From assembly GCA_963576725.1 (NCBI GenBank), contig OY755243.1, positions 72,562,106 to 72,626,105 of the forward strand: a stretch of DNA of 64,000 nucleotides, read 5' to 3'. A model generated the notes under the pieces. It did not search any database. It saw only the letters and a program-made list of their open reading frames with translations, and was not told where the DNA came from. This document shows positions 31,995 through 41,787 of the stretch, piece by piece. Origin of the DNA: Azorinus chamasolen. Taxonomy: Eukaryota > Mollusca > Bivalvia > Cardiida > Solecurtidae. The position numbers were made by a program, and so were the translations under genes. Each line of letters starts with the position of its first letter. Position 1 is the stretch's first letter.

Positions 31995-32239
31995 ATCCTT
32001 TTACCTCACAAATAGTTATACAAGAATTCATCACTTACGAATATTCATTAATTGAATTTTTATAATGGCCAATGAATAAGGAATATTTTGGCCATGGCAG
32101 AAACTGTAGAATCAGATCTGTATAATTCCAAGAGCAAAAGGGGCCAACCCTGATCAGACAGCTTCAACAGGGGCCATCTGATCTGGGTTTACTGTTTACA
32201 ACGGTGCCAAAAGGGGTCTATATACAGGGAAAGGGTTAA
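31995..32239 (-). mobile_element. PB-A2 copy
   Basis: ggccatggcagaaactgtag, hairpin apex agcttcaacaggggcc, ending cagggaaaGGGTTAA; left end decayed. Confidence 0.75.
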
Positions 32240-32332
32240 AATTTAAGGTGTCAAGATCAATTAGTATTGATGAAATTCTATGTACATCTTTACTCCATTC
32301 AAATTTTCAAAAAGAACTGTTCCTTATCAACT

Positions 32333-32582
32333 GCTATCCCTTTCCCTCATATAAACGTGTTTTCACGCATTTGCAAACAGAGTAGACCCAGATCAGACAG
32401 CTCCTAGAGGAGCTGTCTCATCAGGGTCTACTCTGTTTGCTAATGGAATTTGATAGATCTGTTTCTTTACTTTCTAAAATGGCTACAATATCCCACCTTC
32501 AATATTTAATTATAACTGTTTTGACCATGAATATTCGGTAGGTATGGAAATTTGGACTAAATATAGAACTGGGAAAGGGCTA
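32333..32582 (+). mobile_element. PB-A1 MITE
   Basis: tatccctttccctcatataa (left TTAA lost) to gggaaagggctatataa. Apex CAGCTCCTAGAGGAGCTG, A1 long arm. Confidence 0.82.
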
Positions 32583-32628
32583 TATAATAATACAGCGATC
32601 TTTTGTATCAGGTCTATCTGTCTATGCC

Positions 32629-32831
32629 TTAACTCTTCCAGCACTGATTTTTCATACAGACTATTCTAAATTTGAAACAGATCAAGCTAACCATGAATAT
32701 ATAAGAACATTTATAAAGAAAAGCATAACATGACAAACAGTGCAGACCCTAGACTAAGAAGAACCCTCTCATCAGGGTCTACACTGTTTGCAAAGGACAT
32801 TAGTGACATGTTTCCGCACTGTAAGGGTTAA
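32629..32831 (+). mobile_element. PB-D2 MITE
   Basis: TTAACTCTTCCAGCACTGAT to gcactgtaaGGGTTAA. Hairpin gacaaacagtgcagacccta with disrupted apex. Confidence 0.78.
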
Positions 32832-33274
32832 AGATTTGATAGTAAAAACATGACTGCAACTGTATTTGATAGCATTAGCAATAGCTTCTCCAGACAGGAG
32901 CATTGACTGGGATGCAGCTTCAATAGTTTACATACAAGACATACATACCATCGTTTCATTTTCACTGGTTGGAAAATTAATTGGTTTCACACCTGTATCA
33001 GTAGTAAATTGTAAGGGAATTCCTCTGCTCCTGCAGTGTCAAACTTGCCATTATAATTGCACCAACAAAATACGACACAGCGTGCCTGTTCCCTCACATC
33101 CAAGGCATCTTTGAAACAGAAAGTTTGCTTTCACAAAGTCCCTAACATCTACTATGATTTCTTCAAGCCTCTAACAAACAAATAACTGTCATTAGGATTA
33201 TCACAAAATTAATTTCAATGCTGACAAATAAGTCTGTGTGTACTTGTAAACAGTTCACAATACAAAATGTACAC
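32832..33274. other. No recognised feature
   Basis: Unique; an open frame 32866-33114 (+) has no recognised motif. Confidence 0.4.
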
Positions 33275-33555
33275 TTAATCCTTTCCCTGTTCTGTTTATT
33301 TCAAATTTGAATACCCACTGAATATTCATGGACAAAATTATAGTTATAATGAAAATGAAATACATATACAAAAGGTGGAACTAACAAATTCCATTAGCAA
33401 ACAGAGCAGACCCTGATCAGACAGCTCTGTTTGCTAATAGAATTTGAAAGATCTGTTTCTTTACTTTCTAAAATGGCTACAATGTTCCACTTTCCATATT
33501 TCTATTCTGTTTACAAAAAGGCTTGAAAAAGCCTTTGTATGAGGGAAAAAGTTAA
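33275..33555. mobile_element. PB-A1 long-long foldback
   Basis: TTAATCCTTTCCCTGTTCTG and the A1 long arm in reverse run to the left stem gcagaccctgatcagaca. A second long-arm stretch in forward orientation follows (ttgctaatagaatttgaaag, aaaatggctacaatgttcca), then a normal short-arm end, ggcttgaaaaagcctttgta. The two long-arm pieces form inverted repeats of about 75 bp. Confidence 0.72.
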
Positions 33556-33640
33556 ACACTTGAGCAAAAAAAAAACCAGCTGGTTGAAAGCAATGCAAAA
33601 GCTTCTTTGGGTGCCTAAATTGCATTATATACTTGTATCC
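33556..33640. mobile_element. TA-C2 core trace
   Basis: aaaaccagctggttgaaagc, aatgcaaaagcttctttggg. Confidence 0.35.
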
Positions 33641-33644
33641 AACA

Positions 33645-33901
33645 TTAAACCTCTGAATGCAGGAAACAAGTCTTGGCATAATTTGCAAATAGTGAAGACC
33701 CTGCAGTTCAGATGGCTCATAGGAAACCTGCTGATTAGTGTCTGCACTGATTGTCATTCAAACCATCCAGTAATTGTAAGCCTTTTGTTCATACTGGATA
33801 GACTCTATAGTTAATGCTGAATATTCAGTGTGGATTGGCCCATCGATCTGAGTGCGATCGATGGGCCAATCCACTCTGAATATTCAGCACTGAAAAGGTT
33901 A
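33645..33901 (-). mobile_element. PB-D copy with extra palindromic end
   Basis: TTAAACCTCTGAATGCAGGA, gcaaatagtgaagaccctgc, tgtctgcactgattgtcatt. The long-arm end is doubled as a 33-bp inverted repeat (33816-33888). Confidence 0.7.
33816..33888. repeat. 33-bp-arm palindrome, 7-base loop
   Basis: gctgaatattcagtgtggat and cccatcgatc, mirrored by gatcgatggg and ccactctgaatattcagc, with one or two mismatches. Confidence 0.85.
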
Positions 33902-33975
33902 TAAATGTGATGTACATTATGATAATACGTACCAAGATTCTGCCCTCTTCTGGTATGAAACTCATAAAACAATTG

Positions 33976-34396
33976 TAAACCCTTTATCTTTATAGATACA
34001 TCAATATTAACCCATTCCACCATAAATACGCTTTTCTATGCCTCTGTAAGTCATTTCTTGAAACCATTATTTATCACAAGGGTTTCTATACTACACAATA
34101 AAACATTTTCCTTTTCTCTAGTAAATGCTCCTTTTCGGTAGATTCATTCAAAGAGGTTGGATCTAAAAATAGCCTATGAGGGAATGGGTTAATACCTTTG
34201 CAAACAGATTACACCCAGATTAGACATCTATAGAAGCCATCTGATCAGCATCTGCTCTGTTTGCTTATGAAATAATGTAGATCTAATTCTATATTTTCTG
34301 CCAAAGCCTGTGTTCATATTCCATTACAAAAATTCAGCTAATTAATAATCATGATGTCATTATTTCTTAGATGAATATTCATGGAGTAAAGGGATA
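33976..34396 (+). mobile_element. PB-A2 copy with nested PB-B
   Basis: taaaccctttatctttatag, PB-B at 34007-34192, tacctttgcaaacagattac, short apex, long arm ending catgaatattcatggagtaa and agggataa. Confidence 0.75.
34007..34192 (-). mobile_element. PB-B MITE, hairpin deleted
   Basis: TTAACCCATTCCACCATAAA to gagggaatGGGTTAA. The centre is reduced to ccattatttatcacaagggt. Confidence 0.8.
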
Positions 34397-34477
34397 AATA
34401 CAAATGGATGGCAGGGTAACCAGCTATTGCCACTTGTATGTTTATAGAGTCAAATGAAATAAATCATTATGATGAGT

Positions 34478-34545
34478 GATGAACAGTACAGAACCTGACT
34501 ATTGATGTGACCACTAGTTTGGGTCTACACTATTTGCAATAAGAC
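34478..34545. mobile_element. H-like hairpin remnant
   Basis: gaacagtacagaacctgact and ttgggtctacactatttgca. Confidence 0.35.
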
Positions 34546-35005
34546 ATTTTTCCCAGAGAGCGACTCAAATACTGGAGACTGTTGTGGAATCTAAAATTGC
34601 CAAAGCAGCTGTTTTGGCACAGGACTTTCAAATAATTCATCTAAAGGTGGATGTATGAAGCTTTATACAAACAATTCACACTATTCAAAGAAAACAAAAA
34701 CCGGTTCCATTCTGGCACACAGAAAAGCACTAATATCATCAGCATTATTAACTTAGACAGTTGCGCAAGGCAACCATCTTTATTCCCACTCCTGTTGAAA
34801 AGTGAAATTGGGAAAGCGCTGTGCCTAATTGGACACAATACTAGTTCAAAGACATTCCTTGGAACATACTAAGAAACCAGTCACACTGGCTTCGTACTTT
34901 ACTACAAGACTGACAACTTTTTTTGCTATTATCCTGTAAAGCCCTATTGTTCATCAGGTATCCGTGGGCAATCTTGTAACAACATTTGCAATCAGTCTGG
35001 ATTCA
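34546..35005. other. No recognised feature
   Basis: Unique sequence with open frames on both strands (34641-34872) but no motif or splice pair that I trust. Confidence 0.4.
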
Positions 35006-35010
35006 GACAA

Positions 35011-35221
35011 TTAACCCTTTGAATGCTGAATTTTCAAACTGGCATGATGACTCATTATATAATGATTGAGCAGATTCAGTATGAAAGGGTATCATTTATG
35101 AGAGAATTCTGAATGACAAAACGTGCGGACCCTGATCAGAGTGTTCCTCTATGAGCTCTCTGAACTCGGTCTACAATGTGTGCAAATATTAGTATACTCG
35201 TTTCCCACATTCAATGGGATA
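35011..35221 (+). mobile_element. PB-D MITE
   Basis: TTAACCCTTTGAATGCTGAA, tctgaatgacaaaacgtgcg, apex gttcctctatgagctc, right end cattcaatgggata. Confidence 0.75.
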
Positions 35222-35253
35222 TAAAAGAAAAAAAATGAAAAAAACAAACAATG

Positions 35254-35462
35254 TACAGTAAAACCTCTCTATAACGACCACTAAATTGTGTTAATTAGTT
35301 GGTATTTTGGGCAGGTGGTTGCTTAAAGCAAGGTGAAAGTAAAACAGAACGCTCCTATAGGAGCGTTCTGTTTTACTTTCATCTTGCTTTAAGCATCCAC
35401 CTGCCTTTTAACACAAAATACTTGATGTAACTTAGTGGTCGTTATAGAGAGGTTTTACTGTA
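35254..35462 (+). mobile_element. TA-C MITE, complete (209 bp)
   Basis: TACAGTAAAACCTCTCTATA to gaggttttactgTA. Near-perfect core with apex CGCTCCTATAGGAGCG. Confidence 0.92.
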
Positions 35463-35648
35463 CATTGAGATTGGAAGCACATGATGATAGTTGTGGGCTA
35501 TAACCGACTCAGAGGATGTCTGAGCACATTCAAGAAAATCACAAGTGGCTTGGAATATTTTCAATCATAAAAGTGGGCCGCCGCCCCATGACTGTATTAT
35601 AATTATATGCAACATTTCTTCCGTAAGTAGATTCAAATGTAATACATA

Positions 35649-35858
35649 TACAGTAGAACCCCTCTAATGTGACCACTTAATGAATGAGCATGGGTGTTTT
35701 TATAAGCAGGTGGTTTCTTAATGCAGGACAAAAGTAATTGCAGAAAGCTCCTCTAGGTGTTTTCTGCATAACTTTTGTCCTGCATTAAGCTACCGCCTGC
35801 ATCTAGCACCCAGAATTATACCTCTTTTAGGTGGTCACATTAGCGGGGGTTTACTGTA
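35649..35858 (+). mobile_element. TA-C2 MITE, complete (210 bp)
   Basis: TACAGTAGAACCCCTCTAAT to gcgggggtttactgTA. Core gcaggtggtttcttaatgca, apex AGCTCCTCTAGGTG; outer part unlike TA-C. Confidence 0.9.
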
Positions 35859-35879
35859 CATGTATAATGAAGTTGTTAT

Positions 35880-35940
35880 TTAATTCTTTTCCTGATATAG
35901 ACGCCTTTTGATGTCTTTGCAAACAGAGTACAGAGACCTC
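35880..35940 (+). mobile_element. PB-A left fragment
   Basis: aattcttttcctgatataga and tgcaaacagagtacagagac. Confidence 0.5.
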
Positions 35941-35984
35941 ATACATAAGATGCCTAACTATCAAAACAGTTTCAAGAAAAGACT

Positions 35985-36090
35985 TTTTTTCTACACCGAA
36001 TCCTATGTTGTGACCACTCTTTAGAATCGTCTCTTCAAGACTATTCTAAAGAGCGGTCACAACATAGGGTTTGGTAAAAAAAAAAAATGA
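35985..36090 (+). mobile_element. G-family MITE
   Basis: cgaatcctatgttgtgacca and ctctttagaatcgtctcttc, mirrored by gagcggtcacaacatagggt. Confidence 0.7.
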
Positions 36091-36124
36091 TGATTTCCGT
36101 ATATGAATACACATCTATTTCTCT

Positions 36125-36306
36125 GGAGTAAACCCAAGAGGAGCTGTCTGATCATGCTGGTCTGCTCAGTATTTGTTTATGAATTATATAGATCTGATTC
36201 TACAGTTTCTGCCATAGCTAAACATCACGTGTTCATAATTATACCATTAAACAATTTAGCTACAAGATATTATTTCTTACATGAATATTCATGAGGTAAA
36301 GGGTTA
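36125..36306 (+). mobile_element. PB-A2 right part
   Basis: aagaggagctgtctgatcat, gctcagtatttgtttatgaa, ctgccatagctaaacatcac, catgaatattcatgaggtaa, agggttata. Confidence 0.68.
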
Positions 36307-36332
36307 TAAATAAGCATATAGTAAATGTAATG

Positions 36333-36554
36333 TTAACCATTTCCTCCATGAACATTCATGCAAGAAATTATGATGTGATAATCAACAAGATTAATTTTCA
36401 AAATTGCATATTAACACATGGCATTTTTGATCTGTATTATTTCATATGCAAACAGAGCAGATCCTGATCAGACGGCTCCTATAGGCGCCGTCTGATCTGG
36501 GTCTACTCTGTTTGTAAAGGCGTAGAACGGTGTATGCATGGAGGAAAAGGTTAA
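36333..36554 (-). mobile_element. PB-A2 MITE (222 bp)
   Basis: TTAACCATTTCCTCCATGAA to gaggaaaaGGTTAA. Apex GACGGCTCCTATAGGCGCCG, short arm ggcgtagaacggtgtatgca. Confidence 0.85.
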
Positions 36555-36696
36555 CTAAAATTTCTATTTGGAGACAGAACAATAGGTAAACACATGCACT
36601 GCATATCATATTTACTGTCACAACTGTCTTATTTCATTCTCCATATTACATCCTTTAGCAAGTCTTTCATAATGAATGGAGTCATACAAATGGAGT

Positions 36697-36885
36697 TAGG
36701 CACTGATTAATATCCATGTAAAAATTACGATTGTATGAATATTTATTAACTGAAAATATATAATGGTATATGAACACCTTTTGGTTTCTATAACAGAAAC
36801 TGTAGAATCAGATCTACATATAATTCCACAATGAAGCAAACACCAGACAGGTCTAATTCTGCTCAAATCAAGAGCATTTTGTACG
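36697..36885 (-). mobile_element. PB-A2 copy, degraded
   Basis: gaatatttattaactgaaaa, cagaaactgtagaatcagat, aagcaaacaccagacaggtc; the hairpin right half is missing. Confidence 0.55.
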
Positions 36886-36935
36886 GACTTTTTATGCATC
36901 TCTTAAAAACACTACTTAATGCATTACATTTTTAA

Positions 36936-37016
36936 AAAGGAGCTTCTGGCATTTTGTACACAGATGATTGCTTTTAATGCAGAATGAAATGCAGAAAGCT
37001 CCTAGGGGGAAATTAT
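36936..37016 (+). mobile_element. TA-C2 core fragment
   Basis: gatgattgcttttaatgcag, aatgcagaaagctcctaggg. Confidence 0.5.
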
Positions 37017-37453
37017 GGACCATATTCTAAGCTGATAATTCAGTATTCAATTTTGGATTACACAGGGAATGGGTTTGCTCATGTGAACATCATCTTGAGG
37101 AAAAAAGCAACATACAAATGGCCTTACAGATGACCTTTTGAAAATGATATGTTGTATGTTTAAGCAATTACAGACCAAAGATATGACATTGAATACAAAC
37201 AGATACCTCACTACATGTGGCAGTAGAATCATAACACAAATTAAGTTGCCAATTTGCCAACCAAGATGTTTGCTTATTGCAGTTTTGTGCCATGCTTTGA
37301 ACAATGGGATAAAATGTTTACAGTAAATATTACAGTTTATAATTTATCTCAGTAATACATAAGAGTGGCATGCTTCAAGTCATCATAACAAATCTATCCT
37401 TCTCTCCATGGCAGTCTAGACAGATGTCACTTTCTTCTGCAGTTTATGCCATT
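37017..37453. other. No recognised feature
   Basis: Unique sequence; overlapping open frames on both strands near 37047-37326 without recognisable motifs. Confidence 0.4.
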
Positions 37454-37692
37454 ACAACCCTTTACCTGACAGAGACGCCATTGCAAATAGAGTTGACCCT
37501 GATCAGACGGCCCCTGTAAGAGCTGTCTGAATGGGTCTGCTCTGTTTACTGAGGAAATTATATAGATTTGATTCTAAAGTTTCTGACATGGCAAAAAAAC
37601 TGTGTTCATTATGCCATTGTAAAAAGTCAGATGATAAAAAATCATGATGCTATTTTTTTTTTAACAAGAGTGTTCTTCAGGTATAGGAATAA
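37454..37692 (+). mobile_element. PB-A2 copy
   Basis: caaccctttacctgacagag, gcaaatagagttgaccctga, apex GGCCCCTGTAAGAGC, A2 long arm, ends decayed. Confidence 0.7.
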
Positions 37693-37787
37693 GCCACTTT
37701 GTCAGCACTTAGTCGCTGACACAGCAGCATTCTAAGTGTCTACCCCAGGCATCTTACCTCAAAGCCTGGCTAGAACCAATCAATTAT

Positions 37788-38247
37788 TTAACCCTTTGAA
37801 TGCTGAATTTACAAGACGGAATGGCCTATCATTGTTTAACCCTCACCCCATGAATATTCATGTAAGAAATTAATGACATCATGAATATTAATTAGATTAA
37901 TTGTTATAATAGCACATGGACACAGGAATGTTTGGCCATGGCAGTAGCTGTAGAATCACATCTATATTATATCATAAGCAAACGGAGCAGATCCTGATAA
38001 GATGGCTTCCATATTATCCATCTGGTCTGAGTCTACTCTGTTTGCAAAGGCGTAGAAAGGCGTATTTATGGAGTAAAGGGTTAATAAATAAAGAGTTTAT
38101 TCAGTATGATGAAGTATATCACTTGCAAGAGAAATTTAAATGACGAACAGCACAAATCCGATCAGAAGGCTCCTCTAGCACTCTTTTGATTTGATTCTAT
38201 ACTATTTGCAACTGTTAGTGAATTTGTTTCCCATATTCAAAGGATTA
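37788..38247 (+). mobile_element. PB-D copy with nested PB-A2
   Basis: TTAACCCTTTGAATGCTGAA, cctatcattg, PB-A2 at 37836-38084, then taaataaagagtttattcag, cgaacagcacaaatccgatc, ending caaaggaTTAA. Confidence 0.78.
37836..38084 (-). mobile_element. PB-A2 MITE, complete (249 bp)
   Basis: TTAACCCTCACCCCATGAAT to gagtaaaGGGTTAA. Inserted at the conserved attgTTTAAc of PB-D; host continuity across TTAA is clear. Confidence 0.88.
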
Positions 38248-38256
38248 AGGCTTTCC

Positions 38257-38490
38257 TTAACCCTTTCCCTCATAGGCTATTTTTAGATCCATTAACCTCT
38301 TTGAATGAATCTACCAAAAAAGGAGTATTAACTAGAGAAAAGGATTTTTTTTAGAATTTTGCAGTTCTGAAACCATTGTGATAAATAGAGTATTTGCTCC
38401 TTAGGAGCAAATGCTCTATTTATCACAATGGTTTCAAAAAGTGACCTTTACAGAGGCGTAGAAAGGCGTATTTATGGCGGAAAGGGTTAA
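38257..38490 (+). mobile_element. PB-B MITE, complete (234 bp)
   Basis: TTAACCCTTTCCCTCATAGG to gcggaaaGGGTTAA. Apex TTTGCTCCTTAGGAGCAAA; short arm ggcgtagaaaggcgtattta. Confidence 0.9.
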
Positions 38491-38511
38491 TGAACATTTA
38501 TGCATGAATTG

Positions 38512-38720
38512 ATCACTTCATGAATATTCATTTTAGTGAGGTAAACATTTAAAAGGGAACTGGTGGCTTAAGACAAATTCTGTAGTTTAAGATCTATATT
38601 TAATTCCATAAGTAAACAGAGAAGACCCTGGTCAGATGGCTCCTTAACAGGTGCTGTCTGATCTGGATCTACTCTCTTTGCAAAGGCATAAAAAGGTATT
38701 TGTATGAAGGAAAGGGTTAA
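38512..38720 (-). mobile_element. PB-A2 copy
   Basis: cttcatgaatattcatttta, gtaaacagagaagaccctgg, apex GGCTCCTTAACAGGTGC, ending gaaggaaaGGGTTAA. Confidence 0.72.
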
Positions 38721-38762
38721 ATTACAGAGTTTGAGATAACTGGAGAGTATTTCTGAAGAAAA

Positions 38763-38832
38763 AGAGAGTTTGGATCCTGATGAGGCTCAGAGCTGATCAA
38801 CTTCTCATCTGGATCTAAACTATTTATAAAGT
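38763..38832 (+). mobile_element. PB-F hairpin
   Basis: agagtttggatcctgatgag and caacttctcatctggatcta. Confidence 0.5.
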
Positions 38833-38835
38833 TGT

Positions 38836-39243
38836 CAGAGCCTGTAGGAGCTGTATGATTGGGGTCTGTTCTGTTTGTTATAGCCCATTCCCCCATAGGC
38901 TATTTTTAGACCCAAACTCTTTGAATAAATCTACCGGAAAGGAGCATTTATTAGAGAAAAGGAAAGTTTTAGAATTGTGTAGTTTTGAAACCATTGTGAT
39001 AAATAGAGCATTTGCTCCTATAGGAGCAAAATTTATGCTCTATTTATCACAATCATCAATGGTTTCAAAAAGTAACTTTTACAGAGGCACAGAAAGGCGT
39101 ATTTATGGAGGAAATAGATAAATGAAATTATAGAGCTGATTCTGCATTTTTTGCCATGACTGAAACATGTCATTATAAAAATTCAGCTAATTGATATTCG
39201 TGTCATTATCTTTTCATGCATATCCATGACATTAAATGGTTAA
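38836..39243 (+). mobile_element. PB-A2 copy (right part) with nested PB-B
   Basis: gagcctgtaggagctgtatg, ggggtctgttctgtttgtta, PB-B at 38879-39122, then gaaattatagagctgattct and the long arm to aatggTTAA. Confidence 0.7.
38879..39122 (+). mobile_element. PB-B MITE with decayed termini
   Basis: tatagcccattcccccatag to ggaggaaatagataa. Apex GCTCCTATAGGAGC. Both TTAA sites are mutated. Confidence 0.78.
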
Positions 39244-39299
39244 TGAATATTCATGAAGTCATGAATACTTGTATAAATATTTGTGGGGTGAAGGGTTAA
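39240..39299. mobile_element. 60-bp PB-A end fragment
   Basis: TTAATGAATATTCATGAAGT to gggtgaaGGGTTAA. Confidence 0.5.
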
Positions 39300-39528
39300 T
39301 ACATTACACACACACTAAATAATCTGGTCATGTACTTCAAATGAAATATGAGATACTGGCCACCAAGGTTGCTGTATCACTGCAGGTACTGAAAAAGATA
39401 CTGGTTTTCTTTGATGTCAAAGAAATCCTAACTCTTAGAACACTGAATAAACTGTTGTCTTCAAAATATGTCATCCGCTGTTATTCTACAAGTTAATTTT
39501 TCCTTCATTCCTCTTCAAAGATGAAATC
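39300..39528. other. No recognised feature
   Basis: Unassigned. Confidence 0.35.
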
Positions 39529-39638
39529 GGAAAGTAAAGCAGATCCTGATCAGTCTCAGTCACTCGTTATCTTCTATGAATAAAACCGTTTGCATAGATA
39601 AGGACAAATACATAATGTCTCTGCATGCAAAGAATTAA
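39529..39638 (+). mobile_element. PB-F copy
   Basis: aaagcagatcctgatcagtc, gtcactcgttatcttctatg, gcatgcaaagaaTTAA, sharing TTAA with PB-A1. Confidence 0.45.
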
Positions 39639-39892
39639 CCATTTCCCTCAGTTCTAGATTTTTATTTAAAATTTCAATACCTACTGAATATTCATGGACA
39701 AAACAGTTATAATGAAATATGGAAGGTGGAACATTATAGCCATTTTTTAGAAATTAAAGTATAACAAATCAGCCAAATTCCATTATCACACAGAGCAGAC
39801 CCTGATTAGATGGCTCCTTTAGGAGCCATTTGATCTGGGTCTACTCTGTTTGCAAATGTGTGAAAATGTGTTTACATGAAGGAAAGGGTTAA
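39635..39892 (-). mobile_element. PB-A1 MITE, complete (258 bp)
   Basis: TTAACCATTTCCCTCAGTTC to gaaggaaaGGGTTAA. Apex GGCTCCTTTAGGAGCC. It shares TTAA with neighbours on both sides. Confidence 0.88.
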
Positions 39893-40070
39893 TTGTTTCT
39901 GAACACTGAATTTACATATTGGAAGTAAGCCCATCAGTGTATAAAAGACTTTAAACTTGCTAGACGAGTTTGAATGAAAAACGGTGCAGACTCTGAACAG
40001 AGGCTCTCTGATCTGTGTCTACACTGTTTGAAAATGCCAGTGCATGAGTGTCCTACATTCAAAGGGTTAA
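39889..40070 (+). mobile_element. PB-D MITE
   Basis: TTAATTGTTTCTGAACACTG to cattcaaaGGGTTAA; hairpin apex shortened. Confidence 0.75.
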
Positions 40071-40194
40071 ACATCCCATAATCTACAGAGCAAAAAGCTA
40101 TATAATGTTTTAACCTTAGAGAAAAGGGTTAACTCAATCTGTACAGGTCTACCGGTACTCAGAGTTACAGATAAATGTGCGTACCCAAATACTA

Positions 40195-40350
40195 AAATCG
40201 TCATTTCTCCACCAAATCCTATACTGTGACCACTCTTTAGAATCGTCTCTAAAGAGTGGTCACAGTATAGGGTTTGGTGGTCAATGGAGAAATAAAGGAG
40301 CTATTGTTGAAAATGTTTTAATTTACGCATCTTATCTGGAGCTCTGTCTA
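40195..40350 (+). mobile_element. G-family MITE, best copy
   Basis: Palindrome 40209-40280: ccaccaaatcctatactgtg, accactctttagaatcgtct, mirrored by gtggtcacagtatagggttt. Followed by gagaaataaaggagctattg and ttacgcatcttatctggagc. Its apex differs from the GCTCC-GGAGC families. Confidence 0.8.
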
Positions 40351-40377
40351 CTTTTTACTTCAAAATATTATTGTGTC

Positions 40378-40448
40378 AAACATTAGTTTTGATCCTATTG
40401 AGACACTAAGTTACTCAGTGTCTCATGATCTGAATCAAAACTACAGTA
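40378..40448 (+). mobile_element. PB-F hairpin
   Basis: cattagttttgatcctattg and cagtgtctcatgatctgaat. Confidence 0.5.
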
Positions 40449-40606
40449 AAAACTCGATACATTTTACTATGAAATTTTAGTATTGAAGAATTTATGTCTT
40501 TGTACATAGGTAGGTGGCTGCTTAATGCAGGGTGAAAGTCATGCAGAAAGTTCCTAGGAGCTTTCTGCACGACTTTCACCTTGCATTAAGCTGCCATCTG
40601 TGTGAA
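40442..40606 (+). mobile_element. TA-C3-like copy, right end lost
   Basis: TACAGTAAAAACTCGATACA, gtaggtggctgcttaatgca, gggtgaaagtcatgcagaaa, apex GTTCCTAGGAGC, mirrored. Confidence 0.72.
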
Positions 40607-40794
40607 AAGATCAATAATAATACATATTTGAGTATTTGTAGTATTTGTAAAGATATAAATCACAATTTGATCACACTATTGAAAGAGTTTAGATATAATT
40701 TTGTCATTTTCAAAATGCAACAATTTTCTAGGGGTTATTTTGGTGTTGATTGCCTAGTGTGAGACCAAAAATTAATCCTTTATATAATTATGGG

Positions 40795-40988
40795 ACATGT
40801 CTGTTATGGTATTTTAAAAACCGTGCAGACCTAAACAGTGTAGACCCAGATTATATGCTCCTAGAGGAGCCAGTCTGATCAGGGTCTGCACTGTTTGTTA
40901 TTCAAAATCCTCTAGCAAGTTTAAGCCTTGTCTCTAGTTAAACACTGATGGGCTATTCCACTGTGAAAAGTCAGCTTTGAAAGGGTTA
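40795..40988 (-). mobile_element. PB-D copy
   Basis: aaacagtgtagacccagatt, apex GCTCCTAGAGGAGC, gcactgtttgttattcaaaa, long arm ending gaaaGGGTTAA. Confidence 0.72.
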
Positions 40989-40989
40989 A

Positions 40990-41065
40990 TGATGCTGATC
41001 TGGGTCTGCACAATTTGCCAAAGTTTGTCAAAATACTTTGGGTAATTATGGTATCACATTTCTCG
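40990..41065 (+). mobile_element. H-family right half
   Basis: gctgatctgggtctgcacaa, tttgccaaagtttgtcaaaa, gggtaattatggtatcac. Confidence 0.5.
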
Positions 41066-41179
41066 ACTAAATCTTGATCTTTTCCAACAATATGCAGGGA
41101 GTTAATTGACTACCGGTATCAAATAGTAAAGTCTAATAATGAAGCGCAAATGTTTTTACTGCCAAAATCATGTACATTG

Positions 41180-41515
41180 CCTTAAAACCTTTGAATGCTT
41201 AGCAGGTGGTTGCTTAACCATTTACTCAATAAATACACCGTTCTATCTATACCTTTGCAAACAGAGTAGACCCAGATCAGAAGGCTCCTATAAGAGTCGT
41301 CTGATCAGGATCTGTTCTGTTTGCTTATGAAATTATATAGATTTGATTCTACAGTTTCTGCCATGGCCAAAAATACTTGTGTTCATCTGTCATTATAAAA
41401 ATTAAACTATTAAACAGTGCAGACCCTGATCAGAGGGCTCCATTAAGCAACTCTCTGATCTGAGTCTACACTGTTTGCAAATGGCGGTACACATGCTTTG
41501 AGCATTCAAAGGCTA
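41180..41515 (+). mobile_element. Mosaic: PB-D left end, TA-C piece, PB-A2, PB-D right half
   Basis: ttaaaacctttgaatgctta, agcaggtggttgcttaacca, then a PB-A2 (short arm, hairpin apex GGCTCCTATAAGAGTC, long arm to 41410), and finally aaacagtgcagaccctgatc with the PB-D right arm ending gcattcaaaggctaa. Reads as successive insertions with lost right ends. Confidence 0.6.
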
Positions 41516-41787
41516 AAGCATTCTAATGATAGTAGTAGTATGTGTCAGCCCTTTCAGCAGATCCAACAGAGAAATGTTTTGTTTAATATAACTGTATAAA
41601 GGATTTGTTGGATAGATTCACATATATGATACCGGAAAATAGTATTTGGATGAGTTTTTAATGGCCCTTTTAGGATTAGATAGCGTTTAGCAGTGACATC
41701 TGTGTCCTGTTGATATCATGTTACATCAAGCAATTTTTTTTTTCTGGTGAAGTTACAAAAAGAACTTCTGAAACCTGCATCTTTTAA
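41516..41787. other. No recognised feature
   Basis: Unassigned. Confidence 0.35.

Noticed and set aside
33539..33814. Plus-strand 91-codon frame
   Set aside because: It crosses a PB-A end, a TA-C trace and a PB-D copy; a repeat shadow.
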